Source: Paraglaciecola sp030730205
GTDB taxonomy: Bacteria > Pseudomonadota > Gammaproteobacteria > Enterobacterales > Alteromonadaceae
Direction: 5' to 3'
DNA length: 64,000 bases
Assembly (NCBI RefSeq): GCF_052119645.1
Contig: NZ_JBGQOM010000005.1
Location: 62,001 to 126,000, forward strand
Shown here piece after piece: positions 7,573 through 16,551 of this stretch (position 1 is its first letter; each line of letters starts with the position of its first letter). The translations under genes and the position numbers were made by a program. The notes below the pieces were generated by a model. The model saw nothing but the letters and a program-made list of their open reading frames with translations. It was not told the origin of the DNA and did not search any database.

Positions 7573-9501
7573 TCAAGGTATCGCTGGTGAGTTTGGATAG
7601 TGTTGCCAATAATCTTCAACCGCTAAGGGCAAAGGACTGAGAGGCTTAGCCTGTAAATTACTGGCATTGCTATTAGAACTCAAATTGATATTACTAAACC
7701 AATCATCCCCTGAGCGCATAGTAACCGGGGCTGGAAGGGTGCTTTGAATATTGGCGACATCCAGCTCAGGAAAGACAGTTTCGACCACCGCTTTGACTCG
7801 CTGTTGTATCTGAGGTGCATTATTTCGATCTCTTTGCCCCCAGCTCACCACAAGCTCTTCATTTTCCACCGTGCTTATAATGGCGACATCGGCGCTGACA
7901 CCTAAGCGATAAGCCATCATAAAATGCCCAAATAAAGTGGCAAAGTCTTCTCGAATTGTGGAGTAGCAATAGTAGTCTGGAGCGAAATCAGGCGTGAATA
8001 AAGCCACGACATCCTGTGCTTCTAATGCTAATTGGTTCGGCGTTGCTGTGTTACCGGAAAAGCTGACATCAGCCAACTGTTTTAAATCTTCTGAATTTAA
8101 AGGGTAAATCTGGCTAAATCTGCTAGATGATGCAGCATGGTTGCTGGAATAACTTAAAGGGTTATTGTTAGCTGATATTTGATCCCAGCTAGTTGGCGGA
8201 AAAAAATCGTTAGCATGGCCTAATTCGTGATACATCAACCAACTAGCATTGGCTTCTAAGGCTGAAAAGGGCTTAGTTAAACGACTCGCAGCTGGATAAT
8301 CACCGTTGCGAATGTAATATTGATTATTTTTGACATAGCGCCAAGGGATCATAAATTGCAGTGCGTCACCAAAACTACTGCGGTAATCAGCTTGATCGTT
8401 TAGGGTGTCACGCTCTTGTGGCGTCAACCAAAAGTTAGCCGCGTCAAGATATATAGCGCCTGTCGCTGACCAATAAAAAGACGGACGAACATCATAGGCA
8501 ATCACAATAGCGGTGGTTGCTCTGAGTAATTTCAACATATCATCTGCGGTACTCGACTGTTGTAAAAACTGCTTAAATCTGTCGCCCATCCAAGCATGTG
8601 ACACCACTAAACGCGATAGAACATCGTCTACCGTAGGGCTAAGGGTTTCGCTACCGAGTAAGGGTAAGGTAGCAAAACTACAGGTTGAAGAAAGTTGGTT
8701 ATTGTAAATACAATCCACTAGTACATCAGCATATTTACCGTCACTGATATAAGGCTTTACTTCACTTGTTACGATGCGGTCTGCATAATTAGGGAAGTAG
8801 CCGTCGTCGTTAATACTAGTATTTTTAATCAGTACATAGCTATTATCTGTGGCCACACTGCCATCACTAAAGTTAAGGGTGGCGGAAAATTCTAATACCG
8901 TATCTTGGCTAACTTCTGGCGCCTTAAAAAATAAATAATACTGTTCAGGTGTGAAATCGATAACTCGAGGACCCGCTACTTGGCGCCAAGTTATGGAGGT
9001 AATGTCGGCCGTATTAGCTGTGCCTGTTTTATCCGCCCTTAACGATACTTTTGCTTGTTCTACCGCTACGTGATCTAATCTGACTGTTGCTTGTTCAGTG
9101 TTATTTTGCACTGCACTAAAGTGAATGGTTTTTTGTATTGGGGCTGAGGAAGATAATGTCACGGTAAGTTCGAAGCTATAGTTTGCTGCTTGAGAAATAT
9201 CAAAAGAAATCACTTGGCTAGTGGGTGCTAAAAACTGCAATTCAGGCCCACTGATTTGCTGCCATTTAACCGTTTTAATAGTGTCATTGCTGGCAATTAC
9301 TGCGAGGCTTGCTGCTTGGTTAGTTTGGAATGTGTCAGGATAAAAAAGTTGCAAACCATCTTCTACACGCTTTGGGCTAACCGATAACTGCTCATTAGGC
9401 TCTTGCACGGGTGTTGATGGCGATATATCCGAATCACCAGAACCACCACATGCTTGCAAAATTAAGCTCAATAAGAGGGAAAGACTAAAGCGTTTTATCA
9501 T
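7573..9501 (-). CDS. putative lipoprotein zinc metallopeptidase (HELGH)
   Basis: A 642-residue lipoprotein: the signal peptide ends in LQAC with the lipidated Cys at residue 18, followed by a low-complexity Ser/Pro/Glu linker. Residues about 40-230 look like two beta-sandwich modules, each with a QQISGP or RQVAGP motif typical of PKD/Ig-like repeats. The C-terminal half contains YHELGHANDF (His425, Glu426, His429), a gluzincin zinc motif, and REDFATLFGHF (Glu518) could supply the third ligand. I cannot assign it to a named peptidase family; the architecture recalls secreted M60-like enzymes. It is last in the yfgD-wrbA-DUF2069 operon, 3 nt after DUF2069. Confidence 0.7.
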   Translation of the reverse strand: MIKRFSLSLLLSLILQACGGSGDSDISPSTPVQEPNEQLSVSPKRVEDGLQLFYPDTFQTNQAASLAVIASNDTIKTVKWQQISGPELQFLAPTSQVISFDISQAANYSFELTVTLSSSAPIQKTIHFSAVQNNTEQATVRLDHVAVEQAKVSLRADKTGTANTADITSITWRQVAGPRVIDFTPEQYYLFFKAPEVSQDTVLEFSATLNFSDGSVATDNSYVLIKNTSINDDGYFPNYADRIVTSEVKPYISDGKYADVLVDCIYNNQLSSTCSFATLPLLGSETLSPTVDDVLSRLVVSHAWMGDRFKQFLQQSSTADDMLKLLRATTAIVIAYDVRPSFYWSATGAIYLDAANFWLTPQERDTLNDQADYRSSFGDALQFMIPWRYVKNNQYYIRNGDYPAASRLTKPFSALEANASWLMYHELGHANDFFPPTSWDQISANNNPLSYSSNHAASSSRFSQIYPLNSEDLKQLADVSFSGNTATPNQLALEAQDVVALFTPDFAPDYYCYSTIREDFATLFGHFMMAYRLGVSADVAIISTVENEELVVSWGQRDRNNAPQIQQRVKAVVETVFPELDVANIQSTLPAPVTMRSGDDWFSNINLSSNSNASNLQAKPLSPLPLAVEDYWQHYPNSPAIP

Positions 9502-9504
9502 TGT

Positions 9505-9930
9505 TTAACCTCGTCTGTTTTGCTCAAATGCTTGTTTTTCTTCAGCCAATTCTTCTTTGAGTTTACGAATACCTAAACCTAGTTCACGGCCTCGTAGCCG
9601 AGCATAAAAGCTACACCCAGTAAAAAGTGCGCTACACAATACAATTTCAACCAGGGCATAAAGTCTTTCTCCTTCAACGGCATAAACGGCCGTCAAACCA
9701 TGCAGTAAGTAATACATCACGATAAAATTGGTCCACGCATGCGTATAGGGTTTGCCCTGCACTAAGCCTTTGATGGGTAACAAGATAGGCACTATCCATA
9801 ATATGACAGTAAACAGAGTCGACGTGGCTTTATCAGGTGTTAAGAAGAAATGCCAAATGACTAACCAAACAAGCAGTAAAAAATAACTACTCAGGGTTAA
9901 TCGGCGATAGAACAGCGTATCAAATTTCAT
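9505..9930 (-). CDS. DUF2069 integral membrane protein
   Basis: A 141-residue protein with four hydrophobic segments (about residues 13-30, 38-55, 65-83, 90-107) and a charged C-terminal helix rich in Glu and Lys. Family DUF2069 is regularly found downstream of wrbA and the arsC-like gene near hda in gammaproteobacteria. No activity is established for the family. It lies 3 nt from wrbA and 3 nt from the peptidase gene, so the four genes very probably form one transcript. Confidence 0.8.
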   Translation of the reverse strand: MKFDTLFYRRLTLSSYFLLLVWLVIWHFFLTPDKATSTLFTVILWIVPILLPIKGLVQGKPYTHAWTNFIVMYYLLHGLTAVYAVEGERLYALVEIVLCSALFTGCSFYARLRGRELGLGIRKLKEELAEEKQAFEQNRRG

Positions 9931-9933
9931 TAA

Positions 9934-10524
9934 TTATCCTAGTTGACTGGCAATAGAGGCTAAACGTTTACCTTGAGCGATACACAAGGTAATTTCTTCA
10001 CTACTTAATTTGTTTGGCGCGTGCTTTTCGGCTAAATGGCTTACGCCGTAGGGGCTGCCGCCAGTTTTTGTGGTGTGCAATTCTGGCAGCGAGTAGGGTA
10101 ATCCACAAATTAGCATACCGTGATGCAGGAGTGGCAACATCATGCTTAACAAGGTTGTTTCTTGACCGCCATGCATGCTGGCAGTTGAGGTAAATACGCA
10201 GGCAGGCTTACCTTGCAATACACCAGCTAACCACTCTTTGCTGGTTTCATCTAAAAAATACTTAAGCGGAGCGGCCATATTGCCAAAACGTGTAGGACTG
10301 CCCAGCGCAAGACCGCCGCATTCGGCTAAGTCCTCTAAGCTAACATAAGGGTCACCTGTTTCAGGCACACTTGAATGTAAGGCGCCAAGATTATTAGAAA
10401 CTTCGGGTACCGTGCGTAACCTTGCTTGTAAACCGGCTTGTTCCACCCCTAAAGCAATTTTATTTGCCATGGCCTGAGTCGCACCATGTCGACTGTAATA
10501 AAGTACTAATATATCTTTTTTCAT
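9934..10524 (-). CDS. wrbA: WrbA-type NAD(P)H:quinone oxidoreductase
   Basis: A 196-residue flavodoxin-fold protein. The FMN phosphate loop YYSRHGATQAMA lies near the N-terminus, and GSPTRFGNMAAPLKYFLD and TSTASMHGGQETTLLSM are the characteristic WrbA flavin-binding segments. WrbA tetramers reduce quinones by two electrons and thereby avoid semiquinone formation. Its ATG overlaps the stop of the upstream arsC-like gene (ATGA), showing coupling. The function is assigned by family. Confidence 0.9.
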   Translation of the reverse strand: MKKDILVLYYSRHGATQAMANKIALGVEQAGLQARLRTVPEVSNNLGALHSSVPETGDPYVSLEDLAECGGLALGSPTRFGNMAAPLKYFLDETSKEWLAGVLQGKPACVFTSTASMHGGQETTLLSMMLPLLHHGMLICGLPYSLPELHTTKTGGSPYGVSHLAEKHAPNKLSSEEITLCIAQGKRLASIASQLG

Positions 10525-10874
10525 ACTAGGCTAAGCACGTTTTCGGGTGGACGACCCAGCACTGACTTACCTTGATAGCATACGATTGGCCGTTCAATCA
10601 GTTTTGGATTGGCGACCATTGCGTCTATTAATTGTGCTTCGCTTACACTCTCCTCATCTAAGCCCAATTCTTTGTATACTGCTTCCCCTTTACGCATCAG
10701 TTGTCTCGCACTACTAAAACCAAGCTGTTGAATAATGGTTTGCAACTCACTATGGTTTGGTGGCGTAATTTGATAGTCAATGACACTAGGGCTCAGCCCT
10801 TGTTGTTCTAACAGCTGAAGGGTTTGACGGCTTTTTGAGCAACGATTGTTGTGGTAAATAATAAGTTCAGACAT
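10521..10874 (-). CDS. yfgD: ArsC-family glutaredoxin-like reductase (YfgD type)
   Basis: A 117-residue thioredoxin-fold protein. IIYHNNRCSKSRQTL carries the single catalytic Cys12 of the ArsC family, and the C-terminal ERPIVCYQGKSVLGRPPE is the conserved ArsC signature. E. coli has the same gene (yfgD) between hda and bepA, and here it again lies between hda and bepA. No arsB or arsR is nearby, so a role in arsenate resistance is only inferred. An ATG two codons earlier (10880) is possible; 10874 matches the N-terminus of homologues, and neither start has a clear Shine-Dalgarno. Confidence 0.87.
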   Translation of the reverse strand: MSELIIYHNNRCSKSRQTLQLLEQQGLSPSVIDYQITPPNHSELQTIIQQLGFSSARQLMRKGEAVYKELGLDEESVSEAQLIDAMVANPKLIERPIVCYQGKSVLGRPPENVLSLV

Positions 10875-10953
10875 AAGCATTACGATTATTAGTATAAAAA
10901 CGCCATTGTAACCTGTATTTTCTCAATACAACAAAACGGAGACACAATAAACA

Positions 10954-11418
10954 ATGAAAAAATGGCAGTGGGCAGCTTTAGCTATTTTAGCTCTAGGTAC
11001 GGGCATATTGGCTAATTGGACCATGAAAAAAGACTTTGTTACCTTAGATGGTGAGGCCTATCAATGGCAGGACTTCAACGGGCAGTGGGTAGTGGTCAAC
11101 TATTTTGCGCGCTGGTGTGCCCCTTGCCTCAGAGAAATTCCAGAATTAAACCGCTTTCATCGAGAGAACCAAGATATACCCATCTTTGCTATCAGTTTTG
11201 ACCCACTGAGCAAAGAAGAGCTCTCTGAGCTTCGAGATACTTACCAAATCGCTTTTCCCATTCTAATCAACATTGAAGCTGTGCTTTGGCCACAAGCGCC
11301 TACAGTATTACCCCATACCATCATTATTAATCCGCAGGGGCAAGTAGCCATAGAACTTAAAGGGGAGCAAAGCGCCGCTAGCTTAAAACAGCTTATTGAC
11401 CAACTACAAGGCTCTTAA
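10954..11418 (+). CDS. TlpA-family thiol-disulfide oxidoreductase
   Basis: A 154-residue membrane-anchored thioredoxin-like protein. An N-terminal hydrophobic segment (about residues 5-22) anchors a periplasmic domain with RWCAPC (Cys55, Cys58) and a cis-Pro region around TVLPHTIII. This is the TlpA/ResA architecture, which reduces disulfides in the envelope. A GGAG-like element lies just before the ATG. The last 15 bp overlap the end of bepA on the other strand. The specific substrate cannot be told from sequence. Confidence 0.85.
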   Translation: MKKWQWAALAILALGTGILANWTMKKDFVTLDGEAYQWQDFNGQWVVVNYFARWCAPCLREIPELNRFHRENQDIPIFAISFDPLSKEELSELRDTYQIAFPILINIEAVLWPQAPTVLPHTIIINPQGQVAIELKGEQSAASLKQLIDQLQGS

Positions 11419-12858
11419 TTTCTCTTGGGCGTCTCTAAATTGTTCGATTCTGGCACGAATTCTTTGTTTTTCGAGTTGTTTAGTATCTGCAAAATTATAG
11501 GCACTTTGCAGCTCATCTATGGCTCTAGGGTAAGCCGCTAATTGGGCAAAAATTTCCGCTTTGACTTGATGCATTTCCAGTGGTTGTTGGTTGCCGCGAT
11601 ATGCATCACCGAGCAGTTCGTAAGCCAACAAGTAATTGGGGTTGATTAATAAAAAGTCCTTCAACAGGCTGATGCCTTTGGCATATTGTTTATCTTTAAT
11701 CAGCGCGTTAGCTAAATTGAGCACCAATACTTGGTTTCTAGGGGCATGGGCTAGCTCATTGGTTAGTCGCGAAATGGCCGCTGAAAATTGCTTAGTTTCA
11801 ATGGCAATGTCGGTATACACATCTAAGTAAAATAGATTGCTGGGGTCTTTTTCTAGCAACCGTAAGATAATGTCTTGTGCCTGACTATATTGTTCATTGG
11901 CTAAATAAGATAAAGCCAAGCCGTACTCAGCGGCTTCTTTAAACACATAAGCTTGCTTGTCTAAACTCGCGGTGAAATATTCGATATTGTATTGGGGTTT
12001 AGCATAATAGCGCGCAATGATTCTCGACTTGGCCAAATGAAAGCGCAAACTTTCAGGCACCGGTCCAGTGTTGTAACTTAGCGCTCTGCTGCGCGCATCG
12101 GCAACGCGAGACTCAGGTAAGGGGTGAGTTTGTAAAAAGGCTAAACTACTCGATTTTAAACGGTTTTTTTCAGTTAAGGTTGAAAAGAAATCACTCGCGC
12201 CATTAGGATCAAATCCGGCTTGCGCCAAAATGCGAATGCCGATTCGGTCAGCTTCTTTCTCATTTTGCCGAGTATAATTTATCGATGCTTGCTGCGATGC
12301 TGCACTACTGGCGGAAATAGCCGCCATACCCGCTTCTGGGTTGGCGACGGCCAATAAAATACTGCCGAGCAAAGAGGCGATTTGTAAGGGGGATGACTTC
12401 TGTCTTTCTTCAATACTTCTTGCAATGTGCCGTTGTGTAACGTGCGTGACTTCGTGAGCCAAAACTGAGGCTAGCTCAGATTCATTTTTGGCATTAAATA
12501 TTAATCCGGTGTGAATACCTACATGACCACCAAAAAAGGCAAATGCATTTATCTCTGGGCTATTTAAAATAAAAAATTTAAAACTAAATTTAACGTCATC
12601 TGCCTGCGCAACTAAGCGATTGCCTAAATCCTGAATATATTCATCCAACAAGGGGTCACTAATTACCGGTCCTTGACCTCTGAGTTGACGCATCAAAGCA
12701 TCACCAATAAGCAACTCTTTATCTAAACTGATTGCACTAGAGGCAACTACGCCAATTTCAGGTAACTGATTTTTTTTGTTATCTGCATGGCTAGTAAAGC
12801 CAATACCGAGCAAAAAACTGAGCGAGATGAGGTTTAACTTATGTCTTCTTTTTATCAT
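11404..12858 (-). CDS. bepA: beta-barrel assembly-enhancing protease BepA
   Basis: A 484-residue periplasmic M48 metalloprotease with TPR repeats (E. coli BepA 487 aa). A signal peptide precedes the peptidase domain. LAHEVTHVTQ gives His135, Glu136 and His139, NEKEADRIG gives the Glu202 ligand, and THPLPESR places His245 where the E. coli latch residue His246 lies. TPR-like helices fill residues about 300-480. BepA helps LptD maturation and degrades stalled outer-membrane proteins. It keeps its E. coli neighbours yfgD and perM. Confidence 0.93.
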   Translation of the reverse strand: MIKRRHKLNLISLSFLLGIGFTSHADNKKNQLPEIGVVASSAISLDKELLIGDALMRQLRGQGPVISDPLLDEYIQDLGNRLVAQADDVKFSFKFFILNSPEINAFAFFGGHVGIHTGLIFNAKNESELASVLAHEVTHVTQRHIARSIEERQKSSPLQIASLLGSILLAVANPEAGMAAISASSAASQQASINYTRQNEKEADRIGIRILAQAGFDPNGASDFFSTLTEKNRLKSSSLAFLQTHPLPESRVADARSRALSYNTGPVPESLRFHLAKSRIIARYYAKPQYNIEYFTASLDKQAYVFKEAAEYGLALSYLANEQYSQAQDIILRLLEKDPSNLFYLDVYTDIAIETKQFSAAISRLTNELAHAPRNQVLVLNLANALIKDKQYAKGISLLKDFLLINPNYLLAYELLGDAYRGNQQPLEMHQVKAEIFAQLAAYPRAIDELQSAYNFADTKQLEKQRIRARIEQFRDAQEKLRAL

Positions 12859-13305
12859 TTAATTGGTCTAGTTATTTTATCCAAAGGATGCGAATTGGTT
12901 AACACATCTTGTTTTGCTACTTTTGAACGCTGTAGTCCTGTATTAGTTCATTTCAAGCTGTTACCAAGCGTAACTAAAATAGTGATTTGCCCGCCTTATT
13001 TAAGCTTGAATATGATGTTAATCTATTGCATCACGACCTTATACAAAGGAAGTAGTTAGCACAAGGCTAAACCAAGCTGGTATTAATAATTTAGCCATAT
13101 TTCTGACGATTAGCCGAATTCAGACAGGGCTGTTAAGGGGACTGGATCAAAATCATGTATTGAACTTTGGCTAAATAGTGAATCCATTTTTTAGCAATGT
13201 GAATGCTTATGATTTTATTCAGTAGCACGGTAAGATAGTGGTGTTTGTTTATATTTTAACAAGTGTTTTTAATTCAATTTAATCTGCGAACAACAAGGAA
13301 TATAA
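12859..13305. other. intergenic spacer bepA / perM
   Basis: This 447-bp AT-rich divergent spacer must contain the promoters of bepA and perM. A short open frame on the plus strand (12841-13059) has no recognisable product and begins inside bepA. I see no convincing hairpin or operator. Confidence 0.5.
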
Positions 13306-14391
13306 ATGTTTCACGTTTTTGAGCGTTGGTATAAACGAAAGTTTTCTGATCCTGATTCTGCCATGTTGCTCATCATGTTATTGGTTTCGTCTTTATTGCT
13401 ATTAGTGTGGGGCGGAATTTTAATGCCTGCCATTGTTGCTGCTGTCATTGCTTATCTGCTTGATTGGCCAGTAACCAAATTAAACCAATTAGGCTTGTCA
13501 CGCAGTATTTCTACTGGTGTAGTCATGCTCGCTTTTATCAGTATCTCAATCTTAACTTTTATTGGTGTCGTGCCAGTGGTCACTCAGCAGAGTATTAACC
13601 TTATCAAAGAGACGCCCCAAATTTGGGCTGGAGGCCAAGATTGGTTGATTCACCTGCCTGATACCTATCCTGATTTTATTCAGGTTACCCATATTCAGCA
13701 TATGCTAGATGGCGTAAACGAGAAGGTAGTCGTGTTTGGAGAGAAATTGGTTTCTGCCTCTTTTAGTTCTTTGGGCGATTTGGGTATGCTCTTAATATAC
13801 CTTGTTCTTGTGCCGCTCATGGTGTTTTTCATGTTGAAAGACAAAGATGAACTGGTGAGAAACGTTTCTAGTTTGTTACCTTCAGAGCGTCGATTAATTA
13901 AGCAAGTTGGCTCTGAAATGAATGCACAAATTGCCAATTACATTCGTGGCAAAGTCATCGAAATCCTGATTGTTGGCGTAGTTTCAGCCATAACCTTTGC
14001 GTTTATGGATTTGCGTTACGCCTTACTCCTTGGCGTTTTGGTAGGCTTCTCGGTTTTGATACCTTATATCGGAGCGGCTGTTGTTACCATCCCGGTTGCT
14101 ATTGTGGCCCTATTTCAATGGGGCTTAACACCTGACTTTTGGTATCTAATGATTGCCTACGGCATTATTCAAGCCCTAGATGGCAACGCCTTGGTGCCTA
14201 TTTTGTTTTCTGAAGCGGTCAGTTTGCATCCCATTTATATCATCATTGCTGTGCTATTTTTTGGCGGCTTATGGGGATTCTGGGGCGTGTTTTTTGCTAT
14301 TCCGTTAGCGACCCTTGTGAAGGCGGTAATTAATGCGTGGTCAGGCCCTAAACCTTTACCTGAGCAAGATACACCTTTGCTCGAGCAATAA
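13306..14391 (+). CDS. perM: AI-2E family transporter / PerM permease
   Basis: A 361-residue polytopic membrane protein of the AI-2E transporter (PerM/TqsA) family. Hydrophobic segments occur near residues 20-65, 70-90, 155-178, 220-285 and 300-345, with the family motif LLGVLVGFSVLIPYIG. E. coli has perM beside bepA, as here. Proposed roles for family members range from exporter to ion antiporter, so the substrate is open. AAGGAA lies 7 nt before the ATG, and a strong terminator follows the stop. Confidence 0.88.
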   Translation: MFHVFERWYKRKFSDPDSAMLLIMLLVSSLLLLVWGGILMPAIVAAVIAYLLDWPVTKLNQLGLSRSISTGVVMLAFISISILTFIGVVPVVTQQSINLIKETPQIWAGGQDWLIHLPDTYPDFIQVTHIQHMLDGVNEKVVVFGEKLVSASFSSLGDLGMLLIYLVLVPLMVFFMLKDKDELVRNVSSLLPSERRLIKQVGSEMNAQIANYIRGKVIEILIVGVVSAITFAFMDLRYALLLGVLVGFSVLIPYIGAAVVTIPVAIVALFQWGLTPDFWYLMIAYGIIQALDGNALVPILFSEAVSLHPIYIIIAVLFFGGLWGFWGVFFAIPLATLVKAVINAWSGPKPLPEQDTPLLEQ

Positions 14392-14412
14392 AAACACAGT
14401 AGGTTAACAGTG

Positions 14413-14439
14413 AAAGGACAGCCATGGCTGTCCTTTTTT
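14413..14439 (+). terminator. terminator after perM
   Basis: A perfect 24-bp palindrome (14413-14436, arms AAAGGACAGCCA and TGGCTGTCCTTT) runs straight into a T-tract. It stands between convergent perM and bcp and can stop the plus strand efficiently; the minus-strand side has only three T. Confidence 0.85.
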
Positions 14440-14443
14440 GCAA

Positions 14444-14911
14444 TTACTTATTGCTTAAATAAGTCAATACTACTTCGTGATGATTCTTGGTGGTAAATTT
14501 ATCGAACACTTTTTCGATAGTGCCTTGCTCATCAATTAAAAAGCTAATGCGGTGTATACCGTCGAACTCTTTGCCCATGAATTTTTTCGGCCCCCATACA
14601 CCAAAGGCGTCAGCTACACTGTGATCTTCATCTGATAGCAGTGAAAAATTAAGCTGCTCTTTTTCAATAAATTTTGGTAATCGTTTAACGGCGTCAGGGC
14701 TTACTCCAAACACCACGACATTGTGTTGTTCAAGTTCACCAATGTTGTCGCGCAAACACTGTGCTTGAATCGTGCAACCCGGCGTCATGGCCTTTGGATA
14801 AAAATACATTAATACCTTTTTGCCGGCCAATTCGCGAAGCGATACGGTCTGATTGTTTTCATTTAGAAGTGAAAAAGCGGGGGCGTTATCGCCTGCTTGT
14901 AACATTTGCAT
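14444..14911 (-). CDS. bcp: thiol peroxidase Bcp (PrxQ type)
   Basis: A 155-residue peroxiredoxin that reduces hydroperoxides through a peroxidatic and a resolving Cys in one helix. AMTPGCTIQAQCL shows both, at residues 46 and 52. The ATG at 14911 has GGAAA a few bases upstream; an ATG at 14905 is also possible. It is followed on the same strand, upstream in transcription, by gcvR, the same neighbourhood as in E. coli (bcp-gcvR-dapA). Confidence 0.93.
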   Translation of the reverse strand: MQMLQAGDNAPAFSLLNENNQTVSLRELAGKKVLMYFYPKAMTPGCTIQAQCLRDNIGELEQHNVVVFGVSPDAVKRLPKFIEKEQLNFSLLSDEDHSVADAFGVWGPKKFMGKEFDGIHRISFLIDEQGTIEKVFDKFTTKNHHEVVLTYLSNK

Positions 14912-14966
14912 GATATTTCCTATTTTATAGAATGGTGAATCACTTAGTCGCTTACTTACGCAGCCC

Positions 14967-15503
14967 TTAGTGATTTTGTTTAATCGAACCCTGTAAATTT
15001 AACTCTGTCAATAAACCCTGAAAGGCCAATTCAACTTCTGCTACCGAGATATGATGGGGAATTGATACCACCATTTTACAGGTCATTTGATCCGGACTTA
15101 CATTTAAGTCATGTGGGTTTTTGGCCGTTTTTAAACGAAATGCACTAACCGAGATGGTAAATTGCGCGAAAAATCCGGTTATTTTTTTAATAACACCGGT
15201 GGCGTTCTCACCCATGATGACTACGTCAGCAATATGCTCTAAATTTTGTTTGCAATGGCGTTTAGTGCGTTTCAATAAACACAATAACTCCAGTTTTTGA
15301 CACGTTTGTGCAATGGAAAACTCGGCATTAGCAATAGCGGCTTGGCTGCCTTCAATTATCATGGTGAGCGAAAAGTCTTGACCAAAAACGGCCTGACGGC
15401 TGTCAAGAATATTACATCCCACATCGCAGACGGTATCAGCGATGGCACTTAACATACCGAATTTGTCGGTTCCCAAGATAGTCACTACAAGCTGTTGACT
15501 CAT
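14967..15503 (-). CDS. gcvR: glycine cleavage system transcriptional repressor GcvR
   Basis: A 178-residue protein with two ACT domains (about residues 5-75 and 92-165). The first begins LVVTILGTDKFGMLSAIAD, the usual GcvR opening. GcvR has no DNA-binding domain and works by binding GcvA when glycine is scarce. It is divergent from dapA and upstream of bcp, the E. coli order. GcvA and the gcv operon are not in this window. Confidence 0.9.
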   Translation of the reverse strand: MSQQLVVTILGTDKFGMLSAIADTVCDVGCNILDSRQAVFGQDFSLTMIIEGSQAAIANAEFSIAQTCQKLELLCLLKRTKRHCKQNLEHIADVVIMGENATGVIKKITGFFAQFTISVSAFRLKTAKNPHDLNVSPDQMTCKMVVSIPHHISVAEVELAFQGLLTELNLQGSIKQNH

Positions 15504-15660
15504 TATTTAATCTTTTTGAACAAGCTATTTATGCCTATAACATACCTGAAAATACCTTGATTGATCCAGTTTCAATTATTAAGCAGCGAAAGCCTAATTC
15601 ATTGCTTGTTTTTAACGGGTTAGGTCTTTACCATTAGGCGCGAAAAATTTAGGAGAAGGC

Positions 15661-16542
15661 ATGTTTACTGGTAGTTATGTAGCACTCGTTACCCCAATGG
15701 ATGATCATGGACAAATCGATTATTCATCTCTACAAAAATTGGTTAATTTTCATATTGAAAACGGTACGCACGGCATTGTAGCTGTTGGTACGACAGGCGA
15801 GTCGGCCACCTTACCTTTTGATGAGCATATTGAAGTAGTTAAACGAGTCGTTGAATTTGCCCAAGGCAAAATTCCAGTGATCGCAGGCAGTGGCGCCAAC
15901 TCCACTGACGAAGCTATCTTTTTAAGCAAACAGCTGGCTGACAGTGGAATAAGCGGTTTTTTGAGTGTGGTTCCTTATTACAACAAACCCCAGCAGCGTG
16001 GTTTAGTTGCACACTTTAACGCCATTGCAGATGCCACCGACTTACCCGTTATTTTGTACAACGTACCAGGTCGTACCGTCACCGATATGTTGCCTGAAAC
16101 TGTGGCTGAGCTGGCTAAACATCCTAAAATTGTTGGCTTAAAAGATGCCACTGGCGACCTAGTTCGTTTAAAAGAAACCCAAAAGCTTGTACCTGAAGAT
16201 TTTTTATTGCTCAGTGGCGATGATCAAACGGGTTGTGCTTTTTTAGCGGCCGGTGGTCACGGAGTAATTTCAGTAACAGCGAACCTAGTGCCAAAACAAA
16301 TGTCACAGATGTGTGAGGCTGCTTTCGCCGGTGATTACTCATTAGCGCAACAAATAGACAACAAGATAGCCTCACTTCACACAGCATTATTTATTGAGCC
16401 AAATCCAGTGATGCCCAAATGGGCCCTGTATAAAATGGGACTGATGAAATCTGCTTTTTTACGACTACCTTTGGTTGAGTCAGAACCAGAGAGTCAACAA
16501 CATATTGAACAAGTCATGCGCAGTTCTGGCGTATTATTTTAA
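15661..16542 (+). CDS. dapA: 4-hydroxy-tetrahydrodipicolinate synthase DapA
   Basis: DapA condenses pyruvate with aspartate semialdehyde in lysine and peptidoglycan precursor synthesis. The 293 residues match the family length. The Schiff-base lysine is Lys161 in GLKDATGD; the proton-relay residues are seen as GTTGES (44-49 region), Tyr107 in VVPYYNKP and Tyr133 in LYNVPGR. AGGAG lies a few bases before the ATG. bamC follows after 9 nt, making an operon as in E. coli. Confidence 0.96.
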   Translation: MFTGSYVALVTPMDDHGQIDYSSLQKLVNFHIENGTHGIVAVGTTGESATLPFDEHIEVVKRVVEFAQGKIPVIAGSGANSTDEAIFLSKQLADSGISGFLSVVPYYNKPQQRGLVAHFNAIADATDLPVILYNVPGRTVTDMLPETVAELAKHPKIVGLKDATGDLVRLKETQKLVPEDFLLLSGDDQTGCAFLAAGGHGVISVTANLVPKQMSQMCEAAFAGDYSLAQQIDNKIASLHTALFIEPNPVMPKWALYKMGLMKSAFLRLPLVESEPESQQHIEQVMRSSGVLF

Positions 16543-16551
16543 GGAGATAGC

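Noticed and set aside
12841..13059. 72-codon plus-strand open frame upstream of perM
   Set aside because: It begins inside bepA on the opposite strand and has no family features or ribosome binding site.
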